From the NCBI GenBank assembly GCA_014529385.2, contig CM043950.1:73847935-73911934 (forward strand): a stretch of DNA of 64,000 bases. The letters are read 5' to 3'. Positions 53,601 through 64,000 of the stretch are shown piece after piece (positions within the stretch are counted from its first letter, which is position 1; every line of letters begins with the position of its first letter). The notes under the pieces are model-generated. The model did not search any database and was not told where the DNA came from. It was given only the letters and a program-made list of their open reading frames with translations. The DNA is from Adiantum capillus-veneris (Eukaryota; Streptophyta; Polypodiopsida; Polypodiales; Pteridaceae). The translations under genes were made by a program, and so were the position numbers.

Positions 53601-54880
53601 TTTTCTAGATTTCCATGTGTTTCTCTAGCTTCGTTGTCCCTGACTTGCCAATTCCGTCTCTGACTTTCCCTTCTCTGGTTCTCTAGGGGTTTTCTTCGCT
53701 TGAGCTCTAGTCACAACTTGTTTTGGTATCTTGGTTTCATTTTGAGACCCATTGCTAGTAGGAATCGACTCTAGCATGTTCAATGTCGTCTTTTTGCACT
53801 TTGTTGGGATTCTTTGAACAATCCTCAATGAAGTGAGTGACACCACACTCTGTGAAATATGCATTTATTCTAATGATCTCTGTGTGTGGACAAACATTCA
53901 TCAAATGGTCACCTCCACACTCATAACAGGGTCCCAATGCAGGTCTTGGTGTCCCTTGATTTGCTCTTTGTGGGTAGGCTGGTCTTTGGCTTGACAGCCT
54001 AGTGGTCCCACATTTCCTATCATGCTCCAAGGTTCTGGTTGTTTTGGTTCTTCGGGTGGATAATACACAGTAGGAGCCATGGGCTCACTGGAGTCTTCGT
54101 AATAAGTCTGAACAGGCACTAAATCTCGTTCTTCCTGATTCTCTAGGGTGGGTGCATATCTAATACCCACTGGTCTCACTCCTGGTAAGGGTGGTTGTTG
54201 CCCCAATACCAGCTCTGGCCTTTCTATCCCCATAGGTCCTGGTACGTTTCCCGTTGGGTATCTAGGTACTGGATGTACCTGAAGTGGTGCTATTTGAGCT
54301 GGAGGTGCATACTGACGCTCCTTTACATAACCATTATTGTAATAGCACTCTTCTGTTGAATGATTCGTCCATTTTTGTTCGATTGCACACCATTTCGTTG
54401 GTTTTCGCATTGGTTTAAGGTATGGTGCTAATCTCCTTATAGCATCTTCTATCATTTGTTCCATGTTTGGCATTGTTGTTGTTTGGACTTTCTTCTTAGT
54501 GGTGGTCTTGCTAGCTACGGAAGATGAGCTACTAGAAGCGACATCCGTATCTGTTGCCACCTCTCCATAAACAGCACAGTTATCCACTAAGTACAAGGAT
54601 TCTCTGGTCACTTTCTCAAAACTTGTACAAGCGTTCAGGTGCAAGTCTTTCTTGAGAGTGTCATTTCTCAGCCCTTCTATAAAGAGGAGAGATAGTGTGC
54701 CATCTTGTGGTCGTTCCTGCAGTGGACATCTCTCTATGTATTGTTTGAAGCGAAGCAAAGATTCCTTCACCTTTTATTGCTCCTTCTGTTTGAAAGCATG
54801 TGTTTGGGATACCGTGTTGTGTTTGATCCCTCTTTTCGAAAATTCCTCGGCAAACTCTTTGTCAGCCATGCCTTTCTCCA
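53601..54880 (-). pseudogene. M2 gag with degenerate zinc knuckles
   Basis: GMADKEFAEEFSKRGIKHN and ESLLRFKQYIERCPLQERPQ, LSLLFIEGLRNDTLKKDLHL are the capsid end. A Pro-rich middle part with ALAP-like repeats follows. The knuckle reads CYECGGDHLMNVC, with three residues instead of four before His, followed by a second partial one (CGVTHFIEDC). A stop occurs after FKQKEQ. The capsid N-terminus is missing; the gag frame is joined to the ORF1 end near 54880. Confidence 0.75.
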
Positions 54881-57060
54881 CCTGGGTTGAGAGTCCACTA
54901 CCAGCTTGACCCCTTCAGATTTGGAGATGTCTACTTTGTACAGTGGCACTGTTGGCTCCTCTTTTATTCTCTTGTTGATCGTAGCAGCTTCATACTTTAG
55001 CAGAGGATATGGGAGAGATGGCTATAGCCATTCACGCCGAAGGTTACTGGAATCTATCTTTTGAATAGTCATCGACTTAAAGACCCTCTGCTTCCACTCC
55101 AATGCTTCTCTGGCTGTGTCTTTGACTGCTGCTTCTATGGCCTTTTGTAGCTTCTCTTCTTCTTCTTGTGCAGATCTTGTGGCTCTTGTGAGGCTCCTAC
55201 CAGGATGTCCTCTTGCATGGTGGTGTCCACTGGATGTGACACATTTTCTATGTCAATTCCCTCCATGGATGCTGGTCCGGTGCTAAACTACTACTCTTCC
55301 GTTTGCTGTTGGCCTCTCAGCTCTTCTATTTGCTTATGAAGTGTCTTCTTTTCCTCTTTTGCTTGCTCTCCCGTGCTTACTAGGAGGTCATTTAGATCTG
55401 CATTTATCTTTTCCGCCTCCTCCAGCTTTCTCTTGATGGCTTCTAGCTCATTCTTCGTGGACTGATTTTCTTCTTCTAGGAGGTTTTTCATTACCAATAA
55501 CCCCCCGGACACCATCATCCTTTGCCTTTTCTCTAATGTTAACTTATTTTGGAGCTCCTTCATTTGTTCTTCAGATAGCTCAGTCTCTGAAGTGCTGTGA
55601 GTTGAGCTAGTAGCTCTAAGTCTGGCAGGAGATGCCCGCAGCCTTTGGATGGTTTGATCTTTGACTTTAATCTGATCTTTCAGCTCTATTACCTCATCCT
55701 GGCTCGCCTCATTCTCAATATTTGCCTTTTCCTTGGCATTCCTTAGTGTTTCCACTTCTTTGGACTCTTCAGCAAGTTGTAGAGTCACGTTGTCCCTTTC
55801 TCTCTCTGCATCTGTCAATGACTTGCTGATTTTCGTGTATTCTTGTTCAGCTCTTTGAAGTCTTTGATCTGCTGCCTAATTTTCTCGTTCCATCTCCTGT
55901 CATCTTTGTAATGTCGTGGCCAAGCTGGCTTGCAGCTCTGTTTATTTCTCTATACTCTCTTGGCTTTGTCTTTGTAGTGAGTTGACTTCAACCTTGATCT
56001 GAACTTCGTTTGTTTTGAGAGTGTTAGTCTCACTCTCGGTGGCCATTGATTTTTCTCCGAGCCCGGTTAGCTTCTGCATCACCACATCCCAATCATTGGT
56101 CGGTGGCTGTAGGTCCACTGTATCAGTGTCCATCTCTTTCAGTTCCACTAATCGTAGGGTGTGCATGTGTTCCTTGGGCCTTGTGCTTGCCAACTCAAAT
56201 GCTACTGTAGCTGCCTCTTCCCGAGATTAACCCGCAGCTAGTAGATCAAGAAATATTCTGAAGTTCTTTTCTTCTGGATCTAACTTCTCCTCTTTCAATT
56301 TAGATTCTTCTTTTTGCTCTTTCTCTTGGATCTTATTATGCTTTGAATCTTCTTGTTCATCCTCCTTTTGGTGGGTTTGTGGAGGGCTAAGAGGAGATGG
56401 TGATGGGGGTGGGTTGGACTCCCTGCTTGACGGTGGAGTTGATGGCTTCTTCTTGAAGTCCCGGTCCACCTTGGTCTTTCTCTCCCTTTCTTGGCCTTCC
56501 TGCTCTTCTAGCAGCTGCCGTCGTACTTCGTCCACTTCTTCTTCTATAAAAGGGACATTAGGGATATTTTCTATCGTAGCATCCAGGATCTCAAATTTTT
56601 TGATGTAGTCTTTAAACCGATCTCGGTTCACCCTTCGAGACGATCCCGATATGGCTTCAAGGGACGGCTTCCATAGCTCGCTCAAATCCCCCTTGAGTGC
56701 TCTCTGAGCTCTGAAGCTTTCCATTAGTCGCTCTAGCCACGCCGCTTTTTGTGATTTGGTTTCTTTGATCGGCACTTGTGCACTTTCCTTCTTTCCTTTC
56801 TTCGACTCCGACGGCTCTTCTAGCATGGTTTCTAACCGGCGCTTCAATCTTGTGGCTACTTTGGGTGCCCTGGGAGGTTCCTCTTCTTTATCTTCTTTCA
56901 GCTTTAGCCAGTCATTTTGTGAGGGAGGTTCAGGCTAGTTCCCCTTGGCATACAATGCTCCATAAACCACTTTTATTATTACCTGACCAGGTACAGTGTA
57001 GGTGGGATTTTTGTTCCCCATCTTCACCAGGTTGTCATGGAAGCTGCATAATTGATCACC
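54881..57060 (-). pseudogene. M2 ORF1, coiled-coil protein upstream of gag
   Basis: Homologous to 33979-31257. Blocks: MGNKNPTYTVPGQVIIKVVY, EPPSQNDWLKLKEDKEEE, KSQKAAWLERLMESFRAQRA, RDFKKKPSTPPSSRESNPPP with a Pro/Ser stretch, a coiled coil (55818-55291: ELSEEQMKELQNKLTLEKRQ) and finally VDSQPRWRKAW at about 54895. The N-terminal domain seen in M3 is absent here; the sequence changes to unrelated DNA near 57060-57100. Several stops and frameshifts. Heptads suggest an oligomerising protein; its function is unknown. Confidence 0.65.
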
Positions 57061-57099
57061 TTTGGTTTGCTCTTCTACATTGCCCAGGTGAAGGTGGTA

Positions 57100-57234
57100 G
57101 AAATGGCTCTAGGTGGAATTCTGTGTTGAGCTCTATATATAGCACGAGCTCCATATATAGCACCTGGGTCCCCTCTATGTATACATCATCTGTGTGAGTA
57201 TTCTACACACTTTGGGGTATGCAATTGTGGAGTC

Positions 57235-57306
<72 letters not shown>

Positions 57307-57339
57307 GGTCTTCGAGTTTAGCATGGTATCAGAGCGATT
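57100..57339 (+). repeat. Truncated LTR with primer-binding site
   Basis: TCTATATATAGCACGAGCTC gives a TATA region near 57131, then a (CT)33 tract and the ending TTCGAGTTTAGCA followed directly by TGGTATCAGAGC (57327-57338). This is a tRNA-iMet primer site after an LTR end. Just downstream ATGTCGCTGGAGATTCAATC opens a short frame that ends after about 16 codons, as if a gag start were left. It may be a copia-type remnant. Confidence 0.55.
57236..57301 (+). repeat. (CT)33 microsatellite
   Basis: A pure TC/CT dinucleotide run of 66 bases between the TATA region and the primer site of the LTR remnant. CT-rich 5' leader tracts are common in plant promoters, but this length is a simple repeat expansion. 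Confidence 0.95.
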
Positions 57340-57419
57340 TTGATGCAGATGTAAATCAAGTACTATGTCGCTGGAGATTCAATCACAAATCAAGGCGGAA
57401 ATTTCCAGATAAGTAGCAT

Positions 57420-58075
57420 GCAAACCTCATGCTTTATAGTTGACTTGTAGTAGCCGTCGGCAGACGCTGTTTGAACTTTGATGCTCACAAACCCACAGAG
57501 TAGTGGCTATCTTCAGTGGGTACTCTAAGGTGGTTTACGAGTGTTGAAACAGAATATAGTTCCTTAGTTGCTGCAAGGCAATTAAGCATGAGGTGGTTGC
57601 TGTAAGGGAGTTAAGTGCCAGGTCAAATCGCCCATTAGCGTAATGCTTTTACTTGATTACCATTTACATACTTAATTACCATAATTATCTCAACATCATA
57701 AGCGACGGCTCAGTCAGTTTTGTCAATTTTGTTAGATAGTGTTGTTGCATCTTCTTATTCAAACTTAGATTCTTCTTGTAGGCTCAGCCCCATTTGGTGT
57801 TGTTTGCTTTTCGGAGATGCACATCGGAAGCCTGCTACCCCATAAAGTTTCTTGCTTTTCAGAGTCGCACAGCGGAAGCATGCTAGCCATATATAGATTC
57901 ATAAAGTTTCTTGTTTTTAAAAAGTTGTGCAGCGGAAGCGTGCTAGCCATATATAGATTTCACTATATGTTGCTTGTCGTTTTCCATCTCTGCTTGTTGG
58001 CTCTGCATGAGTTGACATGCGCGCTTGTCACTTCCTGCACATGGCAGCGTAGAGAGACACAAAATATTTCTACCT
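57420..58075. repeat. Non-coding DNA with three imperfect ~60-bp repeats (57800-57962)
   Basis: No gene. Between 57800 and 57962 the motif GCGGAAGC(A/G)TGCTAGCCATATATAGATT recurs three times in diverged form, the first copy as ATCGGAAGCCTGCTACC, with CATAAAGTTTCTTG between the units. Confidence 0.7.
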
Positions 58076-58255
58076 TTAATAGGGTTCAACTACCATCACC
58101 ATATTATTGCAGAAGAGTACGATAGTTATTGCGAGGGCGGCCGGATGGTATTTTCTTCTTGTGGCTAGCTTCTTGCCGGCCTTGACGCTCTTCTGGGCTT
58201 TCTTCTCGGGTGCATCTGCCGTTGTGGGTGTAGGCTCCTTTGACTTGGGAGACAT
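58076..58255 (-). CDS. 59-residue ORF with a histone-tail-like N-terminus, possible H2B fragment
   Basis: An ATG at 58255 opens MSPKSKEPTPTTADAPEKK, then AQKSVKAGKKLATRRK, and ends YHPAALAITIVLF and a short hydrophobic end at a TAA (58076-58078). The Lys/Ala/Pro-rich start with K-A-G-K-K-L resembles the tail of plant histone H2B. The histone fold that should follow (K-S-x-E-T-Y-K-I-Y-I-F) is absent, so at best it is a truncated copy. A minus-strand TATAAA lies about 390 bases upstream (near 58640). Low-complexity tails can look alike by chance. Confidence 0.3.
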   Translation of the reverse strand: MSPKSKEPTPTTADAPEKKAQKSVKAGKKLATRRKYHPAALAITIVLFCNNMVMVVEPY

Positions 58256-59139
58256 GGTTTCTATTCAGACTTTTGAATTAACATAGAAGAGGGACCTAGC
58301 AAAAGGACGAGCAGTCCAAATTATGCTCCAAAAATCCTTAGTAGAGCAATAGACCTTGGCTGACGAGGAGGCTTGGTTTTTTGAAGGTCCTTTGGGCTAG
58401 TGTTGAGTCGCCCCTTTTGCCCTTGCATTAATGATTGGCCAGCCTTTTGGCCACCTTCTCCTGGACTTCTCTCCTCAGTCCGGCTCTCCTTAGCTCCATG
58501 CCTTCAATAGGTGCGCAACTTTCAGCAGTGGAAAGCCTTGATTGGCGCCCTTGTGAGGTCTCATGTCTACGACACAAAATTTTATCCCCTCAACTTACGC
58601 CACAGCATGTCTGCATAGCCTATTTTTGGCACCCGTGTTTATAGCCAGCCCCCATTTTTTCACTCTAAAGATGTTGATTCATCAAAGTACTCTAAACGGT
58701 GCCTAAAGCAATCAATATGGTTACGAGTACTTGGGAAACTCGAGCAGATTGAGCATCGCTCCCTTGACAAATAGGTGATATGGAACATTGATAGGTGCAA
58801 TTCATTTGGACCTTGGAGGTGCACCTCAAGGGCATGCAGACACTGGAAAAACAGAAACCACGAAGGACCTTGCTGAGGTATGGATTGAAGAGTTGTGTCT
58901 TATGGACAAGGTCCTAGAAATTTGCTTCGTTTTATGAGTTTCAATTTGTGTTACAGTATTTACATACAGACACACTCAAGTATACACTGTTTTATGTAAG
59001 GTCCTTGACTCAGTAGGTCGCAGCCTGGATGTGATGGGTTGAAGACATCATTGCGGCCGGATAGTTTATTTCTAAGGTCTTGATGGGCTCTAAGATGAAA
59101 ATTTCAATTGGAATCAATACAAGATTAGAGACCCATAGG
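58256..59139. other. No gene seen
   Basis: No supported reading frame or RNA gene. Contains the minus-strand TATA-like GCTATAAACACGGG near 58632-58645. Confidence 0.45.
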
Positions 59140-59497
59140 CATCTAGGACATTGACTAGTGTGGTCTTTGAGTGATGGGTGATGCATGCTCAATGGTGGTA
59201 GCACTGTGTATGGATAATCAAAGAGCATGTTTGCACGATGTCAATGTTTGTTTAGGTGATGTCGACCCATGATTTATTGAGTAAGTTGGTCTCTACTCTC
59301 ATGAGAGTAACGTATAGCCATCTAGGACATTGACCAGTGTGGTCTTTGAGTGATGTGATGTATGCTCTATGTATGATAGCATTGTCTGTATGAATAATCA
59401 AAGAGCATGTTTGCACAATGTCAATGTCTGTTTAGGTGATGTCGACCCATGGTTTATTGCGTAAGTTGGTCTCTTCTCTCATGAGAGTAATGTATAG
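59140..59497 (+). repeat. 179-bp tandem repeat, two diverged units
   Basis: CATCTAGGACATTGAC at 59140 recurs at 59319, and the units share AATCAAAGAGCATGTTTGCA and GGTGATGTCGACCCATG. They differ by substitutions and small indels. Confidence 0.88.
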
Positions 59498-59604
59498 ATT
59501 CCATAGCTTTGACTCAATAGTGATGAAGAATGTCATATTTGGTTTATGTATGAGTAAGTTGGTCTTGGTGCTTGTTGTAGGCTCTGTGATAAGAGGTTGC
59601 AGTT

Positions 59605-59876
59605 TGCAAATCATATAGTTTCTTTAATTATATTGGGATTGAAATTATAGATTGAGATTTGATTGAACAAGCCCTTGAAAATCATGTAGAGAGAAAATTG
59701 TAGGGGTTACATTCTTAAGGCCCATGTGTCATATGTGAGGCTAATGTTTCTAGCTGGACTTTATGAATTTGTAAACCATATATTTTCTTTCATTATATCT
59801 TTGATTGACATTGTAGAATTAGATTGACTGAACAGTCCCTTAAAAATCATGTGGACAAAATTGTTGGCCGGGTTAT
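59605..59876 (+). repeat. ~168-bp tandem repeat, two diverged units
   Basis: AAATCATATAGTTTCTTTAA at about 59605 and AAACCATATATTTTCTTTCA at about 59774 begin similar segments that include CCCTTGAAAATCATGT and CCCTTAAAAATCATGT. No coding capacity. Confidence 0.75.
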
Positions 59877-60102
59877 GTTCTTAGATCTCTTATGATGTAC
59901 ATGAGGTTTATGTTCCTAAGTAGACTTTGTGTCATAGTTAACCACTGAATTCATTCAGCAGAGACGAATTTTATACCTACTGACTTTGATCCCATGGGAT
60001 AGTATACCCATGGATTTTAATATTAGTGCTTCATATGATGATTTACTAGACCATATTGTGTTGAATATTTTAACTTCAATTTATAATGCTCATGTAGTGA
60101 CA

Positions 60103-61250
60103 TGTAATAGGACTAATATTTGAAGTTCTTAAAGTCGAAAAGAATGTAGCAGGGCATATCTTTCGTTAACACGATTTGAAAGATTGTTGAATAGTCTATT
60201 AAATAGAGCTTATACGAATGAGTTGAAATATTAAGAGAGAACATATATTCTTTTTTTTAAAATAATACACTAAAGACGGATTTGATAAAGATTAATGAAT
60301 AACAGATAGTCTGTCTATGAACAGTAAAATTGAGAGTTTTATTAATATCAATGTTTTATATTTATGTGTTTTAGTTTAAAATGCATGGGTAGGCTTAAAA
60401 TAAGTTGTAAAAGTAGTGGATACCCAAAAATAGAGGTTTTATGAGTCGCGAGTTAAAAGTTACGTTTTTAGCCAAACAGAGACGTTTTTCACAATTCTGT
60501 CCGCGCTGTCGTGTAGACCAAACCTATTCCCGTCGTTTTGAGTACCTGGATTGCTCTGTTCTGAGTTCGTTTGTAAAAGTTATGATGAAAACAAACAGAA
60601 GGCAGCAGTAGTGTAGTGTACACAGGGACAGACAGACATACAATATCATACAGTTCTCCCTGCTATCAACCATGAAGTGGATTGTTTCTTCATGGTAGAG
60701 TATGGCAATTGAGATTATGAAGGTATATAATTATGTTTTTTACTTTGATTATCATGTTGAATTGGTTGCACGAGTATGTTCTTTTGGCTATTTTATAGGC
60801 GATGCAGAAATCAATGTCTGAAACAGGATCTGTGTAAAGTGTCATGATAGAAATCTAACCTTTACGGATCGCTTAGCGATCACGTTCTTATATTATTCTC
60901 GCAGGTATACTTGGTACGAAAATCGTGCAGGCTTTTCGAGGAAAAGAAGGATAAAAGCACGATAGGTGGTGCGTTTGGGGATCATTCACCGATCTCTTCT
61001 TCTGCGAGTGCGAGTGCGAGTGAGAGTGAGAGTGAGAGTGCGAGTGCGAGTGCGAGTGCGAGTGCGAGTGAGACGCTGCATGCAAGCGAACTGAAGCTCG
61101 GGGGTGGTCGGGAGGTTCGAGCTCCGTACAACGGAGTGCGCCCATATATTTTGCTCCTCTGTTGTATCAAAACTCTACAAAGATTCATCAATACAAAGAT
61201 CTCTTTCTCTATCTTTTGCTATCGATCTCTATTATTCGGTTCCCGTGACA
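60103..61250 (+). repeat. E3 5' LTR
   Basis: 1148 bases, TGTAATAGGACTAAT to CCCGTGACA. The hexamer array (GCGAGT/GAGAGT type, about 61003-61073) is the longest of the four LTR copies here. The remainder matches the E1 LTRs with scattered substitutions. Confidence 0.95.
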
Positions 61251-61252
61251 AT

Positions 61253-61264
61253 TGGTATCAGAGC
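61253..61264 (+). promoter_or_regulatory. E3 primer-binding site (tRNA-iMet type)
   Basis: TGGTATCAGAGC two bases after the LTR end, identical to the E1 internal site. Confidence 0.93.
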
Positions 61265-61282
61265 AAGCGGTTGATTCTGGAC

Positions 61283-62523
61283 ATGGACGGATACGAGAAG
61301 AAGATAAAGGAGCAAGAATACCTGATTCGACGACCACGAGAGGATCTGGAAATTTCAAATCAGGAGCGTGCTGAGGCTCTGCGAGGCAAAGCAACACGAG
61401 ACCCTGATATCTATGTGGAAATTAATGGTGAACAGGAAGACGGAAACCATGCTATTCCACCAGGAAACAATAATCAACGAGTGGGCGCTGGGGCACCGGG
61501 CGGTGGAGATGGTGGTGATGATGGAGATGATGATGATGGGAACGGTGGTGATGGACGTCGCGGTCGTCCACACGAAAGAGAGCGGAATGACGGCGAAGCG
61601 GAAACTAAGGAAAGGAGAGGACGAAGAAGGGAACGTGATGAAGAAGATGCAGATGAAGATTCTGAAAGGGCAGCTTTGCAGCAAGTCTTCAAGAAGGCAA
61701 AGATTAACGAGTTTAATGGCATCGAGAAAACTGGTGAAGATCTCGAAGCATGGATTGAAGAGTTAGAAGATTATTTTGCATTGAAGAAGTTCTCTGAGAG
61801 GCAAAAGCAAAGGTTGCAGTTGTTCATCTTCGACAAACCGCAAAGCTTTGGTGGAAAGCATACCTTAAACAACGAACAAAGGTTACTCCAATCACTTGGG
61901 AGGAATTTAAAATGCAAGCGTATAAAAGGTACTGTTCTCCACACTATGAGATGGATAAAAAGATGGAGTTTTACAAGTTTCAGCAGCAACCTGAGGACGA
62001 GCCAAGTCTTACTGTACATGAGTATAAGGAGAAGTTTTTGCGACTTCACAAGTATGCACCGGAAGTAGAAGGAGAGGCGTTGACAAACAAATTTATCGAA
62101 GGACTGCGTAAAGATCTGTATTATCAAGTAAAGGGTGCAGGGGCTACCGATTTTCTAGATGCTATTGCGAAGGCCGAAAATTATGAGAAGAAGGTGAAGT
62201 ATGAGAGCCGCAACCCTACTCCAAGAAGAATTATACCTACCGGGCATAGAATGCAGAATAGGCCTTTTCAGACAAACACTGAGTTTCTCCGAAGGAATTT
62301 TACAAATAATCAGAGAAGACCACCCAATAATTTTTCAAATCAGAATCAGAATTTCAATCGAAATCAGAGTACAAATCAGAATGCTGTAACCAACCGCAAT
62401 CAAAATTTGGGACAGAATACTGTAAACAACCGCAATCAAAATTTGGGTCAAAATGATGCAAATCAGAATCAAAGAAGACGACAACCGCTGCGGTGGCAAC
62501 ATGATCCTGCTTTTCTAGAATGA
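61283..62523 (+). pseudogene. E3 gag (capsid), one frameshift
   Basis: The ATG at 61283 follows the primer site by 18 bases. The start MDGYEKKIKEQEYLIRRP is followed by an acidic Gly/Asp-rich stretch (GGGDGGDDGDDDDG) and an Arg/Glu-rich region. The capsid starts at INEFNGIEKTGEDLEAWIEE. Near 61835-61840 the frame slips; from 61912 the second frame carries YKRYCSPHYEMDKKMEFYKF, LTNKFIEGLRKDLYYQV and an Asn/Gln-rich tail with repeated NRNQNLGQN. It ends at a TGA (62521-62523) before the zinc knuckle. Confidence 0.88.
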
Positions 62524-63110
62524 GCAAGGAGATTTGGGTTATGTTTTCGTTGCGGTGAGCAAGGTCACAAGACGTTCGAATGCCCAAATAAGGAGATCGA
62601 TCAGGCTGTTCTTGCACGAATGGAAGCCAATATGAATGCGATGGACACCACGATTGGGGAAGCGAGCGAGGAAGGTAAGTGCTCTGAAATTCCTATGAAA
62701 TGCATGACAACGTCTGTCCATCATTTAAGGGCATCCGTTATAAGAATTCGGGGTAAGATAGGAACTGAAATTATGAATTTTCTCATTGATTCGGGTAGTA
62801 CGCATTGTTTTATGTCTAACAAGCTTGCGCAGACTTTGAAATTGAATTCTGATTCCCAGATTAGGAGACCTGTAGAATTGGCCAATAAGAAGAAACATTA
62901 TACACAGGGTCATATTCAAAACTTACCTTTTTTGCTGAACAAAGAGAAACATTCGGGAGAATTTTATGTTATTAGCATGGGTGAACGGGATGTAATTTTG
63001 GGAATGGATTGGTTGGCTGCGAACCATGCATTGATTGATTGTGAGAGGGGTGAGTTGGTTTTTAAAAACAGAGATGGTCATGCGATTAAAGCTGAGGAGA
63101 GAAATACTAA
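62524..63110 (+). CDS. E3 zinc knuckle and aspartic protease
   Basis: In frame after the [23 protein letters not shown] has the CCHC knuckle (about 62540-62581). The protease follows: [20 protein letters not shown] with the active-site [23 protein letters not shown] with the closing I-L-G-M-D-W. No further stop is seen. It would mature the gag-pol product. Confidence 0.88.
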
Positions 63111-64000
63111 ATCACTTCTAATTTCTGCCATGAAACTTTTGAGGGGGGTGAGACAAGGTTGTGAGACGTTTCTTGTGTTTGCTAACGAGATTAAAGAGGA
63201 TTCTGGGGATAAACATAAAGAGACAAATCCAGAATTTGTAGAGGATCTCTTACATGAATTTAAGGATGTGTTCCCGGACGATCTTCCTGGTATGCCTCCG
63301 CCTAGAGCGGTAGACCACGCCATAGATCTATATCCAGGAGCAACACCTTATTCAAGGGCTCCATACAGGTTCAATATTGATGAGCTTAAAGAGCTCAAGA
63401 TACAACTTGATGACCTTTTGAAAAAGGGTTTTATTAAACCTAGTGTATCTCCTTGGGGCAGTCCTGTGTTATTCCAAAAGAAAAAGGATGGTACATATAG
63501 GTTATGCATTGACTACAGGGGGTTAAACAAACAGACCATTAAGAACAAATATCCTCTTCCTCACATAGATGAATTGCTTAGCCATTTGAGTGGTGCCACA
63601 ATATTTTCAAAGGTTGATCTTCGTTCTGGCTACCATCAAATCCGCATTAAGGTCGAGGACATTCCAAAGACTGCTTTTCGTACACGTTATGGGCATTATG
63701 AATTTACAGTTCTTGCCTTTGGTTTGACTAATGCACCAGCAACTTTCATGTGCTTAATGAATAATATTTTTCACCCGTATCTTGATGACTTCATTCTGGT
63801 ATTCTTAGATGATATTTTTGTGTATTCTAAGAATGAAGAAGATCATGCATTGCACTTAAAGAAAACATTTGAGGTTTTGCGTGAACATAAATTGTATGCC
63901 AAAGCAAGTAAGTGTACTTTTGCAAAGGATCAGATTGTGTACTTGGGAAGAGTGATTTCTAAAGAGGGGATTCACATTGACCTTGACAAAGTTAAAACTA
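63111..64000 (+). CDS. E3 reverse transcriptase, partial at window end
   Basis: In the same open frame as the protease: [40 protein letters not shown], motif [15 protein letters not shown], motif [14 protein letters not shown], catalytic box [10 protein letters not shown] with both Asp residues, and [20 protein letters not shown] up to the last base. The domain appears intact; RNase H and integrase would follow outside. Confidence 0.92.

Larger units (their letters stand above)
46791..57060 (-). mobile_element. M2: near full-length but broken Ty3/gypsy element of the P2/M2 family
   Basis: Right to left: ORF1 (57.0-54.8 kb), gag with knuckles (54.9-53.6), linker (53.5-53.0), protease (52.6-52.1), RT (51.3-50.1), RNase H (50.1-49.6), two integrase zinc-binding domains (49.66-49.03), integrase core (49.0-48.5), degraded integrase end (48.5-48.0), second retropepsin-like domain (47.96-47.65), W-x-P-K tail (47.65-47.06). 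A purine run AAGAGGGGGGGAG (46804-46791 on minus) stands where a polypurine tract is expected. LTRs could not be delimited. Confidence 0.85.
60103..64000 (+). mobile_element. E3: LTR chromovirus of the E1 family, cut by the window end
   Basis: A full 5' LTR (60103-61250), complete primer site, gag, protease and RT follow in order to the last base. RT, protease and LTR are nearly identical to E1 where both exist. Only one frameshift and one stop are visible in gag, so this copy is better preserved than E1. RNase H, integrase and the 3' LTR lie beyond the window. Confidence 0.95.

Noticed and set aside
57219-57416. Leu-Ser repeat protein
   Set aside because: It is a translation of the CT dinucleotide run.
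60911-61282. Upstream extension of E3 gag into the LTR (Ser-Ala/Ser-Glu repeat protein)
   Set aside because: The frame runs through the LTR hexamer array and the primer site. The ATG at 61283 after the primer site is the plausible gag start, as in E1.

Overview
The window looks like heterochromatic, transposon-dense DNA from a land-plant nuclear genome. Almost every recognisable protein segment is Ty3/gypsy retrotransposon polyprotein. tRNA-iMet-type primer sites (TGGTATCAGAGC), chromodomain integrases and Tat-type tandem RNase H domains point to plants. The protein style suggests a large non-model, possibly non-flowering, plant genome, but the species cannot be fixed from this sequence. I see no intact host gene, no rRNA or tRNA gene, no CRISPR array and nothing prokaryotic.

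Layout. (1) 1-4.9 kb, minus: M1, a broken Tat-type gypsy element (gag, cut protease/RT, RNase H, second archaeal-type RNase H, integrase). (2) 5.07-9.14 kb: a nearly identical ~2.04-kb tandem duplication that carries the 5' part of the next element's gag. (3) 8.4-13.9 kb, plus: E2, a decayed chromovirus with a chromodomain and a 3' LTR that itself holds a 321-bp tandem duplication. (4) 13.9-21.9 kb: an unidentified decayed minus-strand coding fragment, a pair of ~1.6-kb direct repeats with 69-bp minisatellites, a second ~405-bp repeat pair, and AT-rich DNA with LTR-like promoter sequence. (5) 21.9-30.5 kb, plus: P2, a gypsy element whose integrase is split by a 5.46-kb terminal-inverted-repeat insertion (24219-29674). 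That insertion contains three tandem long hairpins, a G38 run and a GA-rich minisatellite. (6) 31.3-34.0 kb, minus: a long coiled-coil ORF1 of a P2/M2-like element. (7) 34.1-42.4 kb: a spaced series of five copies of a 22-24-bp palindrome, split by E1, an LTR chromovirus (34768-41952, target duplication GTACC) with a scrambled 5' half. (8) 42.4-45.3 kb: a 2.86-kb TIR element. (9) 46.8-57.1 kb, minus: M2, the most complete member of the P2/M2 family. (10) 57.1-60.1 kb: an LTR/primer-site remnant, a small histone-tail-like ORF and diverged tandem repeats. (11) 60.1 kb to the window end, plus: E3, the best preserved E1-family element, cut by the window edge.

The strongest candidate for something undescribed is the P2/M2 family. 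Both copies, in opposite orientations and 20 kb apart, show the same unusual polyprotein order: ORF1 (coiled coil), gag, retropepsin, RT, RNase H, integrase zinc-binding domain twice in tandem, integrase core, then a second retropepsin-like domain downstream of integrase. In M2 a basic tail with repeated W-x-P-K motifs follows. Both copies also have Tyr in place of the second catalytic Asp of the RT Y/F-x-D-D box. All copies here are broken, so the window shows fossils of this design, not a working system.

Start positions given for broken genes are only the limits of readable homology; most of these reading frames have no meaningful start codon.
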